A DNA stretch of 64,000 bases from Drosophila persimilis (GCF_003286085.1 NW_020825706.1:3844001-3908000); one strand, 5' to 3'. Positions 1 to 12,199 are shown, counted from the first letter of the stretch. Notes: a model not told the origin generated them from the letters alone. A program made the numbers and translations.

Positions 1-89
1 AAGAACAAAACCACGGGAGGCGTATTGAACACGAGAGGCTTATCAAACGTACGGCCCCAGATTTGGAGGCGTTGCCCGGCGCGGCAATA
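1..89 (+). repeat. 5' LTR of BEL-A, right-hand end only
   Basis: This stretch matches the last ~89 bases of the 3' LTR at 6208-6296 with about one difference by eye. The LTR boundary lies between 86 and 89; the exact end cannot be set because the following few bases are shared by chance. The start is outside the window. Confidence 0.8.
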
Positions 90-312
90 TTCTAAAAAAC
101 TTTTCCTGCGCAACAGAGAGCAAATCGAATAATTACGACCGACAGAAAGAAGATCGGCGTGCGACGCAGTCAGCTGCGTCACGAGGGATTCGACTTTGCA
201 GGTGAGATATCCTCATACAGTTGGACAGAAAGGCTAATCTCCTACATTCGAGCGACACGTGGTTCGTGTATAACCACAAACCAGGACTGTACAAAAAAGA
301 CACCGGAGTAAA

Positions 313-3300
313 ATGGACGGCGTCAAAGGTCAGCAGTCGGAATCTGGCGGTGAGACCCCGTGTGGATTAGGAGAAATAAATGTGCCGGAAAAGATGCTTG
401 GTGCGTGTTCTGAGACTGAGGGAGGTGCAAGGGAAACTCATCGCGTTAGGGATACATATATAGATGTGATCTCGGCGGCAACAACGGCCACACCTAACGT
501 GTCCACCACAGACCCAACGAGCCATCAAGCACCAGAGCATACCAACCAAGGAGGAGGGGTGGATCAAGCCTTTTCACCAAGAACAAGCCTTTTAGATAGC
601 TGGGAAACGTTCGCTCAGCAGAGAGCGGACGCATTAGGAAGGCCGACGTACGCCACGGCCTTCGAGGGTATGCGCTCCATCCCGACGCATTCCAGACTGC
701 CTCAAGCAGGAGGCCTCATGAGCTCCACGGTAATCAACGGAGGCTGGGACAGAGCAGTTCCCAACTGGACCGGAGTCCACATGTCAGGACCCACGGAAGC
801 CACGCGGACTGGAATGCCTACTGGGCTGAATCCGAACGAGACAATGCCAGTCGGCGCTATGTGGCATCCAATGGCCGCACCGGCGCTGGGTACCAACCTG
901 CATGGGCAAAACCCCTTCATTCGCGCCCCGACTGCACAGTATTACCCAAGTACGAGCCGAAATATTTCGGACCCGTACGCGTGCGGGAGTAATAAAGCGG
1001 TCGCGCCAGCGGGGGCGGAGAGATGCTTGACAGCATCCCAGATAGCCGCAAGACAAGTCATCAACAAGGATCTACCATGCTTTTCTGGAAACCCCGAGGA
1101 ATGGCCCATGTTCATAGTAAACTTCGAGCAATCTACAGAACGCTGCGGACTCAGGGATCAAGAGAATCTCATGAGGCTGCAAAGGTGCCTGAAAGGTGCT
1201 GCTTTGGAAGCAGTACGAGGGAAATTAATGATGCCCGCAACAGTCCGACTAGCCATCGAGACTCTTCGAATGCTATACGGCCGACCAGAGGCCATATATC
1301 ACACCCTGCAGACGAAGCTAAGAATGGAGCCGTCCGTGAAATCGAGCAGCATCAGCAGTGCGCCTGGCGCTGTCGGTGCAAAATTATCGCGCTACTGTTG
1401 ACGCGATAGGACTGTCCGCCTATCTGAACGACCCAATGTTACTTCGCGACCTTGTGGAGAAACTCCCATTCGACTTGAAACTGGATTGGGCCAGACAAAG
1501 CGCTGGACTTCCGAGGGTAAATATCGCTGTTTTCGACGATTGGCTATTCCGAGTCGCATCGTGCGCAAGCACCGTGATGCCAGTAGCACCCGAGAAAGAA
1601 GTCTGCACGAAGGAGAAGAACCCAAGAATCCGGCTTATGGTGCACAATGATAGCAGCGCACAACCGCCCTGCCGTAGGTGCAATGGGGCCCACAAATTGG
1701 AGGACTGTAAGCAGTTCCTGGAGCTAGAAGGGCCAGGTAGATGGAACTTCGTCAGAGAAAATAAGCTATGCTGGAGGTGCCTTGGCAAACACTTTATAAG
1801 GCACTGTAAGTCAACAAGAGTGTGTTCCGTCGACGGATGCTCGAGAAAGCACCATTTCCTCCTCCACAACAGTAACCAGCAAAGCTCTACGGTAGAGAAT
1901 AGGCCGAAGGAAAGCACTACGGTACTGCACACGATGCAGAACGAAGCTGCGTTGTTTAGATACGTCCCCTTAACATTGTACGGACCGAACGGCCAAATGC
2001 AAGTGTTCGCACTGATAGACGAAGGATCCGCCTGTACCCTAATCGAGACTGAGATAACGGAAAAACTAGGTATCGATGGGCCCTCGGACGAGTTATGCCT
2101 ACGCTGGACTGGAGACATCACGCAGAGAGAATCTCTTTCCAAATGGATAAGCCTAGCGATCTCTCCAAGGGACAATGTGGCTCGCAGATTCACGCTTCAA
2201 AACGTGAGAACAGTAAAAAACCTGGATCTGCAAAGCAGACGCTGGACGACTCAATCCTAAAATCCCATTCGCACCTGGAAAAGTTACTGATACTCAGCTA
2301 CAAGGACGTGAGAGCGTCATTGATCATCGGATTGGACAACGTGAAACTTGGAGTGCCACTGACCGTCAAAGAACGCGAGAATTCCGAATATATCGCCGCC
2401 AAGTCCAGGTTGGGGTGGTCTGTTTATGGCCGCAGAAAGGGCGACGGGCCAGCGAGTCCGCGGGTAATGCACGTATGCGAATGTAATAAACACCCACAGC
2501 TGGACACTCTTGTAAAAGAGAGTTTCTCATTAGACGCGGTTGGCATAAACATGGCGAAGAGCACACTCAGGTCCAAAGAGGACGAAAAAGCAAAAACAAT
2601 ACTGGAAAATTCCACGAGGTTTAGCAGCGAAATGAAGAGATGGGAGACAGGACTCCTCTGGCGGTACGACAACGTGGAACTTCCTTCCTCCAGAGAGATG
2701 GCAATGCGACGACTTCGGTGCCTAGAATCTCGTATGACACGCGATAAGGTGCTACGAGAGTTCGTAAACGAACAGATTAAGAGGTACGAAGACATCGGCT
2801 ACGTCCGAAAACTGGAAAAAGATGAAATGGTCGAAGGCAAACGCTCCTGGTATCTGCCCGTATTCGTGAATAAGAACCCGAACAAAGGCAAATTAAGACT
2901 CGTATGGGATGCAGCAGCCAAAGTGGAAGGCATCGCTCTTAATTCAATGCTACTAAAGGGCCCCGACCAATTGCCATCGCTGGTAGGAGTAATATCGCGC
3001 TTTCGAGAGAAGTCTATTGGCATCTGCGGAGATATTAGAGAAATGTTTCACCAGGTTAGGATACGTTCGGAGGATCAAAGCTCACAGCAGTTTCTCTGGA
3101 GATATGGTGACACCAGTCGAGAACCGGATAGGTACGTAATGAGCGTAATGACCTTTGATGCTTCTTGTTCCCCAGCAGCAGCGACCTACGTGAGAGATAG
3201 GAACGCAGAAAGGTTCATCGAGGAACAAAGAGAGGAAGTAGAGGCCATACTTCGCAACACCTTTGTAGATGACTGGCTCCAAAGCTGTGACTCAGAAGAC

Positions 3301-5976
3301 GAAATGATCCGTCTAGCGCTGGCAGTGAGGAACATACACAAAGAAGGAGGCTTCGAGATGAGAGGATGGATATCTAACTCGAGCACTGTGATGAGAGCGC
3401 TCTCAGGAGATGGAGATCATCAAGAACGACCCATCGAGATGACGGACTCAACAAGACGAGAACGAGTGCTTGGCATGTGGTGGCATCCAAGGAATGATTA
3501 CTTCACCTTCGTCAATAAGTTTCCGAATGACATATACGACGAAGCGAAAACTGTGACGAAGCGGTCAATTCTACGTACAGTCATGACCATCTTCGATCCC
3601 TTAGGACTACTGGGGTTCTATATTATACAGGCAAAGATAATACTGCAGGACGTGTGGAGGTCGGCCGTAGGCTGGGATGAACAGGTCGAAGAAAGCGAAC
3701 GTCAACGTTGGATGATATGGGCACGGCAACTACAAAACATCGAAGAATTAAGGGTTCCACGATATCACGGTCTAACGAAAGAAACATCTAATATCCAATT
3801 ACACATCTTTACAGACGCGAGCATAAACGCCTTTGCAGCCGTCGCCTACATAAGGATCGAACAAAGAGGAGAAGTCAGATGCACACTACTCGCATCAAAG
3901 ATAAGAGTGGCACCATTGAAACCAATTTCGATTCCCAGGATGGCAGCGATCCTCGGCCTACGACTAGCTAAACTCATAACACAGGAGCTCTCCGTCGAGG
4001 TCAAGCGACGTGTTTTTTGGACCGACACCAAGAACGTGTTGTATTGGATATGTTCAGACGCCCGAAAGTACCATCAGTTCGTTGCGCTCCGAATTGGAGA
4101 GATCTTGGAAACCTCGGACATATCAGAATGGAAATGGTTTCCATCCGCTCTGAACGTAGCAGACGATGGAACGAAGTGGACCAAAGAGTCGAGTTTCCAA
4201 CCGGAAGCGAGATGGTTCTCCGGTCCGCCGTTCCTATTTGACGAGGAAGAACACTGGCCAACTACACAGCTCAACTCGAGTAATCTGGAACGGATACACG
4301 TACACGAATGGACAGATACGCCGAAACCGCCATCAAAGCTGAGTAGCATAATCCCAAATGTATGTCGCTTTAGCAAATGGGAAAAGTTCACGGGAGCCCT
4401 GAGATGCGTGATGAGATTTCTGGACAAAATACGCAAAAGAGATCTCGCATCAGAGGAGGCAAATTTAGCCGCACGCTTTCGCAACATGGAAGATGTCAAC
4501 ATCGTTATATACCGGATGGTCCAAGAAGAGGCTTACTCTGAAGAAATGGCTCTTCTACGACAAGGAAGAATCGTGAGTAAGAAAAGTTCGATCTACAAAT
4601 TATCGCCGTACCTCGATGAAACAGGCGTACTGAGAATACGCGGCCGCATAGATAAGTCGATCGGCATAACGAGGAACCTGAAACGGCCAGTAATTCTACC
4701 CGGAGGACATAACGTCACTAATCTTCTCATTGATTATTTCCATCGGAAGTTTCAGCATCAGCTTACCGAGATCGTCGTCAACGAGATGCGACAATTGTAC
4801 CACATACCAGGACTGCGAGCAAGAGTTCGCGCCGTAGCGAAAACCTGCCAAAGATGTCGCAATAAAAGAGCGCTTCCAGAGGCGCCGGAGATGGGAAGCC
4901 TACCACCAGAGAGGCTAGCAATCAACGAATTGCCATTCACAAACACAGGTATCGACTACTTCGGACCACTGGAGGTAAACGTAGGAAGACGACGCGAGAA
5001 ACGATGGGGAGTACTATTCACGTGCCTCACCGTGCGAGCAGTACACATCGAGCTGGCAAACTCCCTGTCAACAGACGCCTTCATGCTAACATTGGAAATG
5101 TTCGTAGCCCGTCGAGGAGTCCCCAAGAGAATTGTGTCGGACAACGGGACGAACTTCCGAGTAGCCAGCCGCTTACTACGAGAAGAAATTGAAAGAATTC
5201 TACCGAACGAACTGGAAACCAAGTACCCGCAAATAGAATGGTCCTTCATACCCCCAGGAGCACCCCACATGGGAGGTGCGTGGGAAAGAATGATCAGATC
5301 GGTGAAATCCATACTAGCCGAAATATTAGAGGAGACGCACGTACAAGAACCAGTGCTGAGAACAGCACTTGCAAAGATAGAAAATATGCTAAATTCCCGA
5401 GCCCTGACTTACGTGCCGTTGGAGTGTCCGGAAGCCGACGTACTTACACCAAATCACTTTCTGAGAGCAGAGACCAGCTCGATGGCAGCAAAGAGCGACG
5501 GCAGCGCAATAGGAGCTATGCTTGGTAAGAGTTTTCGCATTGCAGGGCAATTCGTGGACAGCTTCAGAAAACGATGGCTGAAGGAGTACCTACCGTGCCT
5601 GACGACACGAACCAAATGGCATGGACCCCCAACCAACCCTATCCAACTCGGAGACGTCGTGGTTCTAGCGGACGAAACAAGCCCCAAGGTGCAGTGGAGG
5701 AAAGGCGTCATCATGGACCTTCGAGTGGCCAAGGACGGGATCGCCCGAAGCGCGGTGATCCGCACTGCATCTGGACTGCTAACTCGTCCAATAGTTAAAC
5801 TGGCCAAGTTAGACGTGAGGACAACGAACCCACTAATGGATCAAGGCGTAACCAGAAGTTTGGCAAACATCACGACAAGCGACGAAGTTTGCGAAGGGGG
5901 GAATGTTACGGCAGAAACCGCAGCGGCAGCTCTAAATATCACTGCGCCTAACAGTCCTGAATATCACTGCGCCTAA
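313..5976 (+). pseudogene. gag-pol region of BEL-A
   Basis: Parts, in order. Gag is at about 313-1900, with three zinc-knuckle-like Cys/His clusters near its end (CRRCNGAHKLEDC, CWRCLGKHFIRHC and a CX4C-HH type). An aspartic-protease-like stretch (IDEGSACTLIE) lies near 2010. Reverse transcriptase is at about 2750-3450, with a FVDDW catalytic box; RNase H is at about 3800-4200; a zinc-binding plus DDE-type integrase is at about 4690-5500 (SDNGTNF, then GAPHMGGAWERMIRSVK). A short C-terminal tail (GDVVVLADE) ends just before the purine tract. Known: in this superfamily integrase inserts the cDNA with a 5-bp duplication. The frame is broken at about two places, so this copy is treated as a fossil. 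Confidence 0.85.
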
Positions 5977-6296
5977 CAGCCCTGAATATCACTGCGTTAA
6001 CAGCACAAACATTAACTGCGCTGAGCAAAGGGTTAATTAGGGCGAACGGCAGAAAAAGGCAGTAAAAAGGAAGAACGAAAACAAAGGCAGCGGAAAAAGC
6101 ACTGAAGCGGTACAAGTTTTTTAGCGCTAGCTCTCGTAGTTTAACACCCGCCCGACATTGTAAATGAATAAATGAATAAAGTAAATCAAACTAATAAAAC
6201 CGATTTAAAGAACAAAACCACGGGAGGCGTATTGAACACGGGAGGCTTATCAAACGTACGGCCCCAGATTTGGAGGCGTTGCCCGGCGCGGCAATA
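5904..6296 (+). repeat. 3' LTR of BEL-A, with internal tandem repeats
   Basis: The LTR begins TGTTACGGCA just after the purine tract and runs to about 6293-6296. Near its start a unit of about 27 bp built around 'aatatcactgcg' is repeated three times (about 5934-6005), followed by a weaker fourth. AATAAA-like polyadenylation signals lie near 6165-6200. Only its right end can be compared with the other LTR, which is cut by the window edge, so age cannot be read from the pair. Confidence 0.75.
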
Positions 6297-6349
6297 CTAC
6301 GATTGAGGAGATTCGGACAAGGTTCTGGATTACGAAGCTGAGACGTGTA
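6297..6349 (+). other. possible BEL integrase remnant (target of BEL-A)
   Basis: Between the BEL-A LTR and the CR1 copy are about 53 bases that read on the plus strand as IEEIRTRFWITKLRRV. This resembles the stretch before the integrase zinc finger of BEL/Pao polyproteins. If right, BEL-A landed inside another BEL copy whose remainder was then cut by the CR1 insertion. The piece is very short, so this is a guess. Confidence 0.25.
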
Positions 6350-8495
6350 CTACATCTCCCGCGTGTTAATTGGAAGTTTCTTTATTCATTACCAAACATA
6401 GATGCAACTGTTAGCTCGTTTTATAGCTCAATTTACTCCGCCCTTAATACATTTGTTCCAGATATCACTGTACCCGTATCGTCCAAGCCTCCCTGGTTCT
6501 CCAAGTATTTGTCATATTTAAAAAACAATAAATCCCGGCTGTATAAAAAGTACCAGAAGTCGGGCTCCACGTCGGCCTTAGCTCTATACTCCTCCGCTCG
6601 CTCTCTGTTCCTTGCCGTCAATAGTCAGTGTTTTAATCATTACCTTTCACAATGTAGTAGTAAGTTTCGTAGTGATCCTAAAAAATTCGATTCGTTGGTT
6701 AACTCTAAGCGCAAGTCAAACGTTTTTCCTCCGTCCCTTCATTACCAGAACAAAACAGAAGCTTCTGCTGTTGGTATTGCAAATTTATTCGCTAACTTTT
6801 TCCAAACAACGTACTCGTCTCATATTTACAACGCATCCACTCCGTATCCGTACGAGCTACCTCAAGCTAACAGCATTTTTCTGCCCTTTTTCGAGGAAAG
6901 CGTAGTTCTGGAAGGTTTGTCATCTATGGACATATCGTTTTCTGCGGGTCCAGATAAGGTACCAAGTAGCATCTTAAAACGCTGTGCCCAGTCCCTTTGC
7001 AAACCCTTGACCTTTCTCTTCAACCTCTCCTTGGAACAGTCTTGTCTCCCAGTAATTTGGAATGAGTCCTATATCATTCCGCTTCACAAAAAAGGTTCAA
7101 GATCAAACATTGAAAACTATCGTGGTATCGCAAAGCTTTCCGCCATCCCGAAGCTTCTTGAGTTCCTGGTCACCCGGCAACTGCAACATCTTTGTTGCAG
7201 CTTGATATCTCCGTCGCAACACGGTTTTTTCAGACATAGTTCAACATCGACTAACCTTCTTGAGTTTTCTAACCTATTCCACAGTGGTTTTCAAATTGGT
7301 TTGCAGACGGATGTAGTTTTTACGGATTTCAGCAAGGCATTCGATTCTGTGAGCCATGCTCTGCTTATTCACAAGCTCTCTTTATTAGGGTTCCCAACGA
7401 ATCTTCTAGATTGGATTTTGTCCTATCTCTCTAACCGTACTCAACGTGTTTTGTTTTCTAACGTGTTGTCAAATACTGTTAATGTTACTTCAGGTGTGCC
7501 ACAGGAAAGTCATCTGGGCCCGCTTCTGTTTATTTTATTTGTGAATGACCTTCCTCAAGTTATAACATACTTTACTACACTAATGTATGCTGATGATATC
7601 AAAATCTGTCTTTCTTACTCTGATTGGTATTTGCACACACGCCTTCAACTTGATCTAAGTGAACTACTATTGTGGTGTTCAACTAATCTTCTTTTTCTGA
7701 ACCTTTCCAATATGTTCTCATATGTCATCTTTCCTCATATGTTCTAGGAAATCATGTCCTCGAGCGAATTTCGAGTTCAAATGACCTCGGAGTCCTTTTT
7801 GATCATGAAGATGTGTTTTAACAGCCATATAGCTGCAACTGTAAATAAAGCTAACGGTGTTTTAGCGTTCATCAAGCGTTGGTCCAAAGATTTTGACGAC
7901 CCGTACGTTACGAAACAACTGTATATCTCGTAAGTACGTCCTATATTGGAGTATTGTTCTTGTGTGTGGAGCCCGCAGTATAAAGAGCAGCAGGCTGTTA
8001 TTGAATCCGTGAAAAAGCAATTTTTAATTTTTGCCCTTCGGAATTTTAACTAAGACTCGAGTAGAATCTTGCCACCCTACCGGTCTAGGCTAAATCTTAT
8101 TGACTTGCCGTCGTTGCACAATCGCAGAATATGCAATGGCGTAATGTTCGTGCACAAACTCCTTCTCGGGACTGTTGACTCCCAAACTCTCTTGGGTCAG
8201 ATTGACTTGGCCGTTCCATCTAGACCTACCCGTACTTTTAGGCCTATCCGTCTACCCATATGTAGGTCTAATTATGCTGATCATGAACCTTTTAGGGTTT
8301 TATGCCATAATTATTACTCCCTCTGCCAAACCCTATCCCCTGAACTGTCTCTTAATCTAATTGCATGCAATATTTATAATCACTTAAATTTAGCTAACTA
8401 ACTTATTTAGCTTTTAACTTCTCATTTTTCCGCCTTTAGTAATTAAGTACCATTATTAACAGATAATTTGTTAATTTAATAAATAAATAAATAAA
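6350..8495 (+). mobile_element. CR1-clade LINE, 5'-truncated copy (ORF2 fragment)
   Basis: This copy matches 19801-21933 of the full-length CR1 at roughly 95 percent by eye and ends in the same short 3' tail of TAAA repeats (about 8478-8495). It starts inside ORF2 after most of the endonuclease domain, as expected from incomplete reverse transcription. The reverse-transcriptase core is open from 6509 to 7747: VFTDFSKAFDSV, then VPQES (G to E against the usual VPQGS), then YADD near 7587-7598. A rearranged stretch near 7710-7735 shifts the frame, and a stop near 7933 lies downstream, so it is dead. It carries about 18 extra bases near 6602-6625 that the long copy lacks, so it did not derive directly from that copy. 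Confidence 0.9.
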
Positions 8496-8635
8496 GGATC
8501 GGATCCGATACAAAGCAAAGATCAAGCAACGACCCACGGAATTTTTCACATGTTTGACTTGAGACAGGGACAGTTCAAGTAAGCCGAGCTTACTACGTAA
8601 GCCGCTAACATTCTGATACGTTACTAAAAGAGAAG
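8496..8635. other. unassigned spacer between two CR1 pieces
   Basis: About 140 bases with no match to anything else in the window and no convincing reading frame. It may be old target DNA of the CR1 insertion on its left. Confidence 0.3.
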
Positions 8636-9471
8636 TTAGTTTTTTGGAAAGGTGGAAGCAAGACGGGAAGTTGAGGAAGAGGAAGTTGAGGTTGAGGGTG
8701 GCACACTGGAAAGATTTGGAAGGGATATGGGGGGCCTATTCTTCTTCTTAGCCTTAAACTCCTTCACCACCAAATGCTCCGGCCAAAATTTGGCGAAGCA
8801 AATGGTGTCAAATAGAGTTGGGGAGATGCTTATCTTAAACGAGGCAATCTCCCTGGCATAAGAGAAGTTAAATTTCTCCACCTTTAAACCCACGGCTTTT
8901 ATTTTGCTTTGAATAAAAGCAATTACATCATTAAATGTGAGGTCAGGGGCCAGCCGTGAAACAAAAACTTGTCGTTTTGGTGGGACTCCCAAAAGTGGCT
9001 TAGTCACCACAGGCCTAGTACGAGTACCGAGTACACAGGACAACTAGCGAACTGGCGGACACCACGGACACGGACGCTTCAGACGTACTTGACTGCACAC
9101 TCTCCGAGGCGATGAATTTGGATACCGAATGACCTTTTTACGCCTCGGAGACTCATTCAGCAGTTGCAGACTGCCAAATTGAGACTCCATGGCTAGGAGC
9201 CGATCGTATTGCTTTTTAAAGACAACGGTCAGCTCCTTAAAGCCCTTCCGCGTCTGCCTCATAAAGGCCACCATGTCATTCTCACCCGCACGGCATGCCT
9301 CGCAACTGTAATGCAACCCATTACGTTGGTCTATAGCATCACTCACGAGGCCAGAAAATCCAGCGCATTTTGCGTGCACTACGCTGTCGCAGAGCCAGCA
9401 GGGGACATTCGGCTGATCGTGGATGATCTGTTCTTACAGGCTTTTTGGCGCAGACCACAGCGTATTCCATT
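8636..9471 (-). pseudogene. CR1-clade ORF1 relic, second family (PHD-type zinc finger)
   Basis: Read on the minus strand from an ATG near 9471, this is a divergent relative of the ORF1 at 18005-19036. It begins MEYAVVCAKK, then a zinc cluster (CWLCDSVVHAKC, later YSCEACR), then FMRQTRKGFKEL and LLNESPRRK. Next comes a C-terminal domain containing QVFVSRLAPD and KFWPEHLVVKEF, matching IFVSRLIPE and SIWPEHTIVHEF in the long copy. The similarity is clear at protein level, but the DNA differs too much for the same family. The frame is shifted after CAKK near 9440 and broken again near 9043-9055, where the centre is shortened. The Ser/Thr-rich C-terminus ends in PKN*, as in the long copy. ORF2 is missing. 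Confidence 0.75.
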
Positions 9472-9968
9472 TTTATTATTTATTTATTTACGAAATTTTC
9501 GAAAAAAATATTAAATTTCCAAAACAAATTGGTATCAGACCAAAGTGCCAGACAACGCTCAAAGCGGAATTGGTAAAAAAAAGAGAGCAGAGTGGACAGC
9601 GGTTAAAGCGAGAGGTACTAAGCAGAGAGCGCTATTGCTCAGAAAGTTTAAAGAGTGAGAGAGAAAGAACAGTTATTGAAGTTGAGGTGATAGCGAGAGA
9701 GTGATAAAACAACAAAAGCTACAAGACGAGAGACGAGAGCTGTAATGCAATGTAATGTACTCACGGCAACAACACAAACACAACAAGCCGACGCCGGCAT
9801 GTACTCGCGAAATAGAATAGATTTCCAGATAGTAGGTGGATTAGGAAGGTATTTAATGTTTATTTATGAAAACACCGGTTTTTTATGTAAAACAAAAGGA
9901 AAATATGCGGAGCGCAAAACAAAAACGCGTCTGATTTACGAAAGAGAATGAACGATAATAATAATAAC
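9472..9968. other. unassigned, purine-rich stretch
   Basis: About 500 bases upstream (minus sense) of the CR1 ORF1 relic. The first part may be that element's 5' untranslated region; the rest is AG-rich with no supported frame. The 93-aa and 68-aa open frames here look like chance. Confidence 0.3.
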
Positions 9969-10403
9969 GTATATCAATGCTTGATCAGCATCAATAGCCG
10001 GGTCGATTGAGACATGTCTATCTGTCCGTCCTTATAAGCGCCTAGTGCTCTGAGACTATAAGAGCTAGAGCAACCAAATTTTGTATCCATACTCCTGTTA
10101 GATCTCACTGTTGCAAGTATATTTCAAAATTTCTCCTCACCCCCTTCCGCCCCACCAAGGACGAAAATCTGTGGCATCTGTGGCAATATTAAAGATACGA
10201 GAAAACTAAAAACGCAAGATCATAAAGAACGACCATATCCACCTGATTACCGAATCTGGATCAGATCGTATTATTTTCATAGTCAACAGGCTGTCTCTCT
10301 CGCACGCACTCTTTGGCACTCAATGTAGCCATACTGACTATGTATCGGGTATCAATGTAGAGATGTGGTCGCAGCAGCAACTCACAAAGTTTACCCTCGT
10401 TTT
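9969..10403 (+). mobile_element. DINE-1 (non-autonomous Helitron), copy 1, 5'-truncated
   Basis: It shares with copies 2 and 3 the motifs 'cttgatcagcatcaatagcc', 'actataagagctagagcaac', 'aactaaaaacgcag' (here slightly changed), and the 3' end 'cgcagcaactcac...ctcgttt'. The 5' palindrome present in copy 3 is absent, so this copy starts within the element. Known: DINE-1 copies are short Helitron-related elements without coding capacity, moved by a rolling-circle transposase supplied in trans, and they leave no target duplication. A run of T follows the 3' end. Confidence 0.75.
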
Positions 10404-10515
10404 TTTTTTTTGGTTTTTAAAAAATATTTTGGCTCTACTTTCGGCTTCAGTGTGGGCACACTATAAAAGCGTATATCTATATATAGTATATATGTGCATA
10501 TTTTATTTCTTGAAG

Positions 10516-10703
10516 ATTACGAAAGTTCATATGAACATAACATGGATCACGAGATGCGAACAGAAGGTCCCAACGCTGTTGCAGATACACCAAAGCAAAA
10601 AATGGATATAAGCTTCAAGGACATTACAGAAATCGCTCTAACAGCCTTGGCATTTTTTTCGTTTGGAATGTTTACTTTACAAGTTTTGATGTGCATAGCT
10701 ATG
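10516..10703 (+). CDS. host gene exon: membrane-spanning segment of an insect single-pass protein
   Basis: The exon is preceded by a pyrimidine-rich acceptor (tttatttcttgaag) and followed by a donor (ATG|gtaaat). Its reading frame gives 62 codons with a polar N-terminal part (YESSYEHNMDHEMRTEG), then DISFKDITEIALTALAFF and a hydrophobic run through LQVLMCIAM that fits one membrane helix. The exon ends on a complete codon, and the next proposed exon at 37400 starts on one, so the frames join in phase 0. Known from memory: an uncharacterised insect family has a motif like 'ALTALAFLSFG' just before a helix, then a basic RRKRS-type site. I cannot name the gene. Upstream exons must lie left of this point, probably outside the window. 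Function unknown; likely secretory pathway or plasma membrane. Confidence 0.6.
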
Positions 10704-11924
10704 GTAAATATTTTTATCGTATTTAGCAAAATAACATGTGTTTCCGAAGAATATATGATTTTTCAGTTGAATCTTTCAAGCTGTTTCAAAATTTGTTTTA
10801 TTACTAGAAACATTTTAGATTACAAAATTTTAAATTAAACACATTTATATATTATTCTGTAAGCAGGCATGTTGCAACTAGAGCAGGAGGAATTTGTCAA
10901 CTTCAATCAGAAAAATGCGGAGACACGTTTAGTATCTTTCTATGAATATACTTTCATTATATACTTCTGGTCGGACAATGATGCCACACAGATGCCAGTG
11001 TAATAATCGCAATAAAACCGGCATAATCATTGTGTAGTTGTGAGCAAACCTTGGGTTACTATCAAGTGGATTGTATTATCTTTAATTTTGATATTAATTA
11101 TATACATATATGTATAGTGATTATTTAATATTGACGCCCGGCGGGCGGGCTATGATGTTGCGGTATATCGAACTATGCGTGCGGTTGGTTTCAACGACCT
11201 TCCACTCTGCGAGAAAAGGTCGAGCAAAAGGGAATCGAAAATTCACACAATGCTACGGTCCCAATGCAGAAACAGAAAGAATAGCTGCATGTGTGTACCG
11301 TGTGTGAGGGTTACAGTTAGGTTTTGAGCATGAGCAATTAAACCACACCTACATATATACACCACATAAGTCTAGTTGTTTAAGTGGGAAATTACAATGA
11401 TGAGCATATAAATAGGGAACAGTATGTATACATGTATAAGTAAATGTAAACTAAAGAAATAAGCGGCAATTATTTTAACAAGCTTATTAACAAACCAATC
11501 AAAAACAAGAAAAGTAACAAATCAAACAAAACTCTCCCATTTCTAGAATTTTTTGTGTGACTCACAAAGATTAGTTGGTATTAAACCTGCAATCTCACAG
11601 TGGGTAAAATGACCAACCTAGCAGGAAAAAACATCATTTATGAATATTTGAACAGTATTTTTAGCGGTATTCATTGATAATTCTTCTAGAAGCTATCAGT
11701 TGTTTCTTTTATTTTTAGCTCAAAAATTCGAACAGTTATCGGCTATTGAACCTATTTGTGTACAAGATAAAGCTGTAAAATGCTCTGCTTTTTTCCACGT
11801 GCATTCCACGCAGATTTTGAAGTGGTAGTCATTTTAACTAGCTATCGTAAGTACAGCCGTTAAGTTGAAATAACTCGATGGCCAAGGAATATGATCCACT
11901 GTGCATACGACATTTTCTCACGCT

Positions 11925-12062
11925 TATTCATCTTATACATAATGTGGCCGCTCCACTGCTGGCGTTTTTGGCAGCGCAGATTCGCGGCCTTAGCTAAGTA
12001 AGCTTAAAATTATAAGATATCAAATCGTTCAATAAAGAACCAACAAAAGGTAAACTTCATCT
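11925..12062 (+). repeat. possible LTR remnant related to the 412-like LTR
   Basis: The stretch 'gccgctccactgctggcg...ggcagcgcagattcgcgg' followed by a 'ttcaataaag' polyadenylation region resembles 56597-56670 of the 412-like LTR ('gccgctccgctgttggcg...ggcagcgcagctatgcgg', then 'ttcaataaag'). The shared order over ~80 bases suggests a related, older LTR fragment. No ends or target duplication can be placed. Confidence 0.4.
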
Positions 12063-12121
12063 AGGTACTTCATCTACGTGAATGGTGTCTAAAGTGTTCA
12101 AAACAAACACTTTAAATATAT

Positions 12122-12146
12122 AAAAAAAAAAAAAAAAAAAAAAAAA
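12122..12146. repeat. poly(A) run of 25
   Basis: Twenty-five adenines in a row. No LINE or SINE body was recognised on its left, so I leave it as a simple repeat. Confidence 0.7.
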
Positions 12147-12199
12147 TGAACAAAAATAATAACATGGCCGGCAGCACTAAAAAATAATAATTATGTACT

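Larger units (their letters stand above)
1..6296 (+). mobile_element. BEL/Pao LTR retrotransposon, copy A (left end beyond window)
   Basis: Seen: the first ~89 bases recur at about 6208-6296, so the window opens near the end of the 5' LTR and the 3' LTR closes the element. Between them lie gag and a long pol whose order (protease, reverse transcriptase, RNase H, integrase) and motifs are those of BEL/Pao. A purine tract (gaaggggggaa) directly precedes the 3' LTR. Known: BEL/Pao elements carry one gag-pol frame and no envelope. Copy A is broken at a few places (about two breaks), though pol is long and well kept, so it is moderately young. It belongs to a different family from BEL-B to BEL-G. 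Confidence 0.88.
10704..12199. other. intron sequence without a recognised element
   Basis: About 1.5 kb, AT-rich, with no supported gene. It holds a poly(A) run at 12122-12146 and a possible LTR remnant (listed separately). The small frame at 11110-11307 lacks any family resemblance. This is probably old intron or decayed repeat. Confidence 0.4.

Noticed and set aside
1420-2193. 257-aa minus-strand open frame
   Set aside because: Antisense shadow of BEL-A gag-pol; no family resemblance, and the plus strand has clear zinc knuckles.
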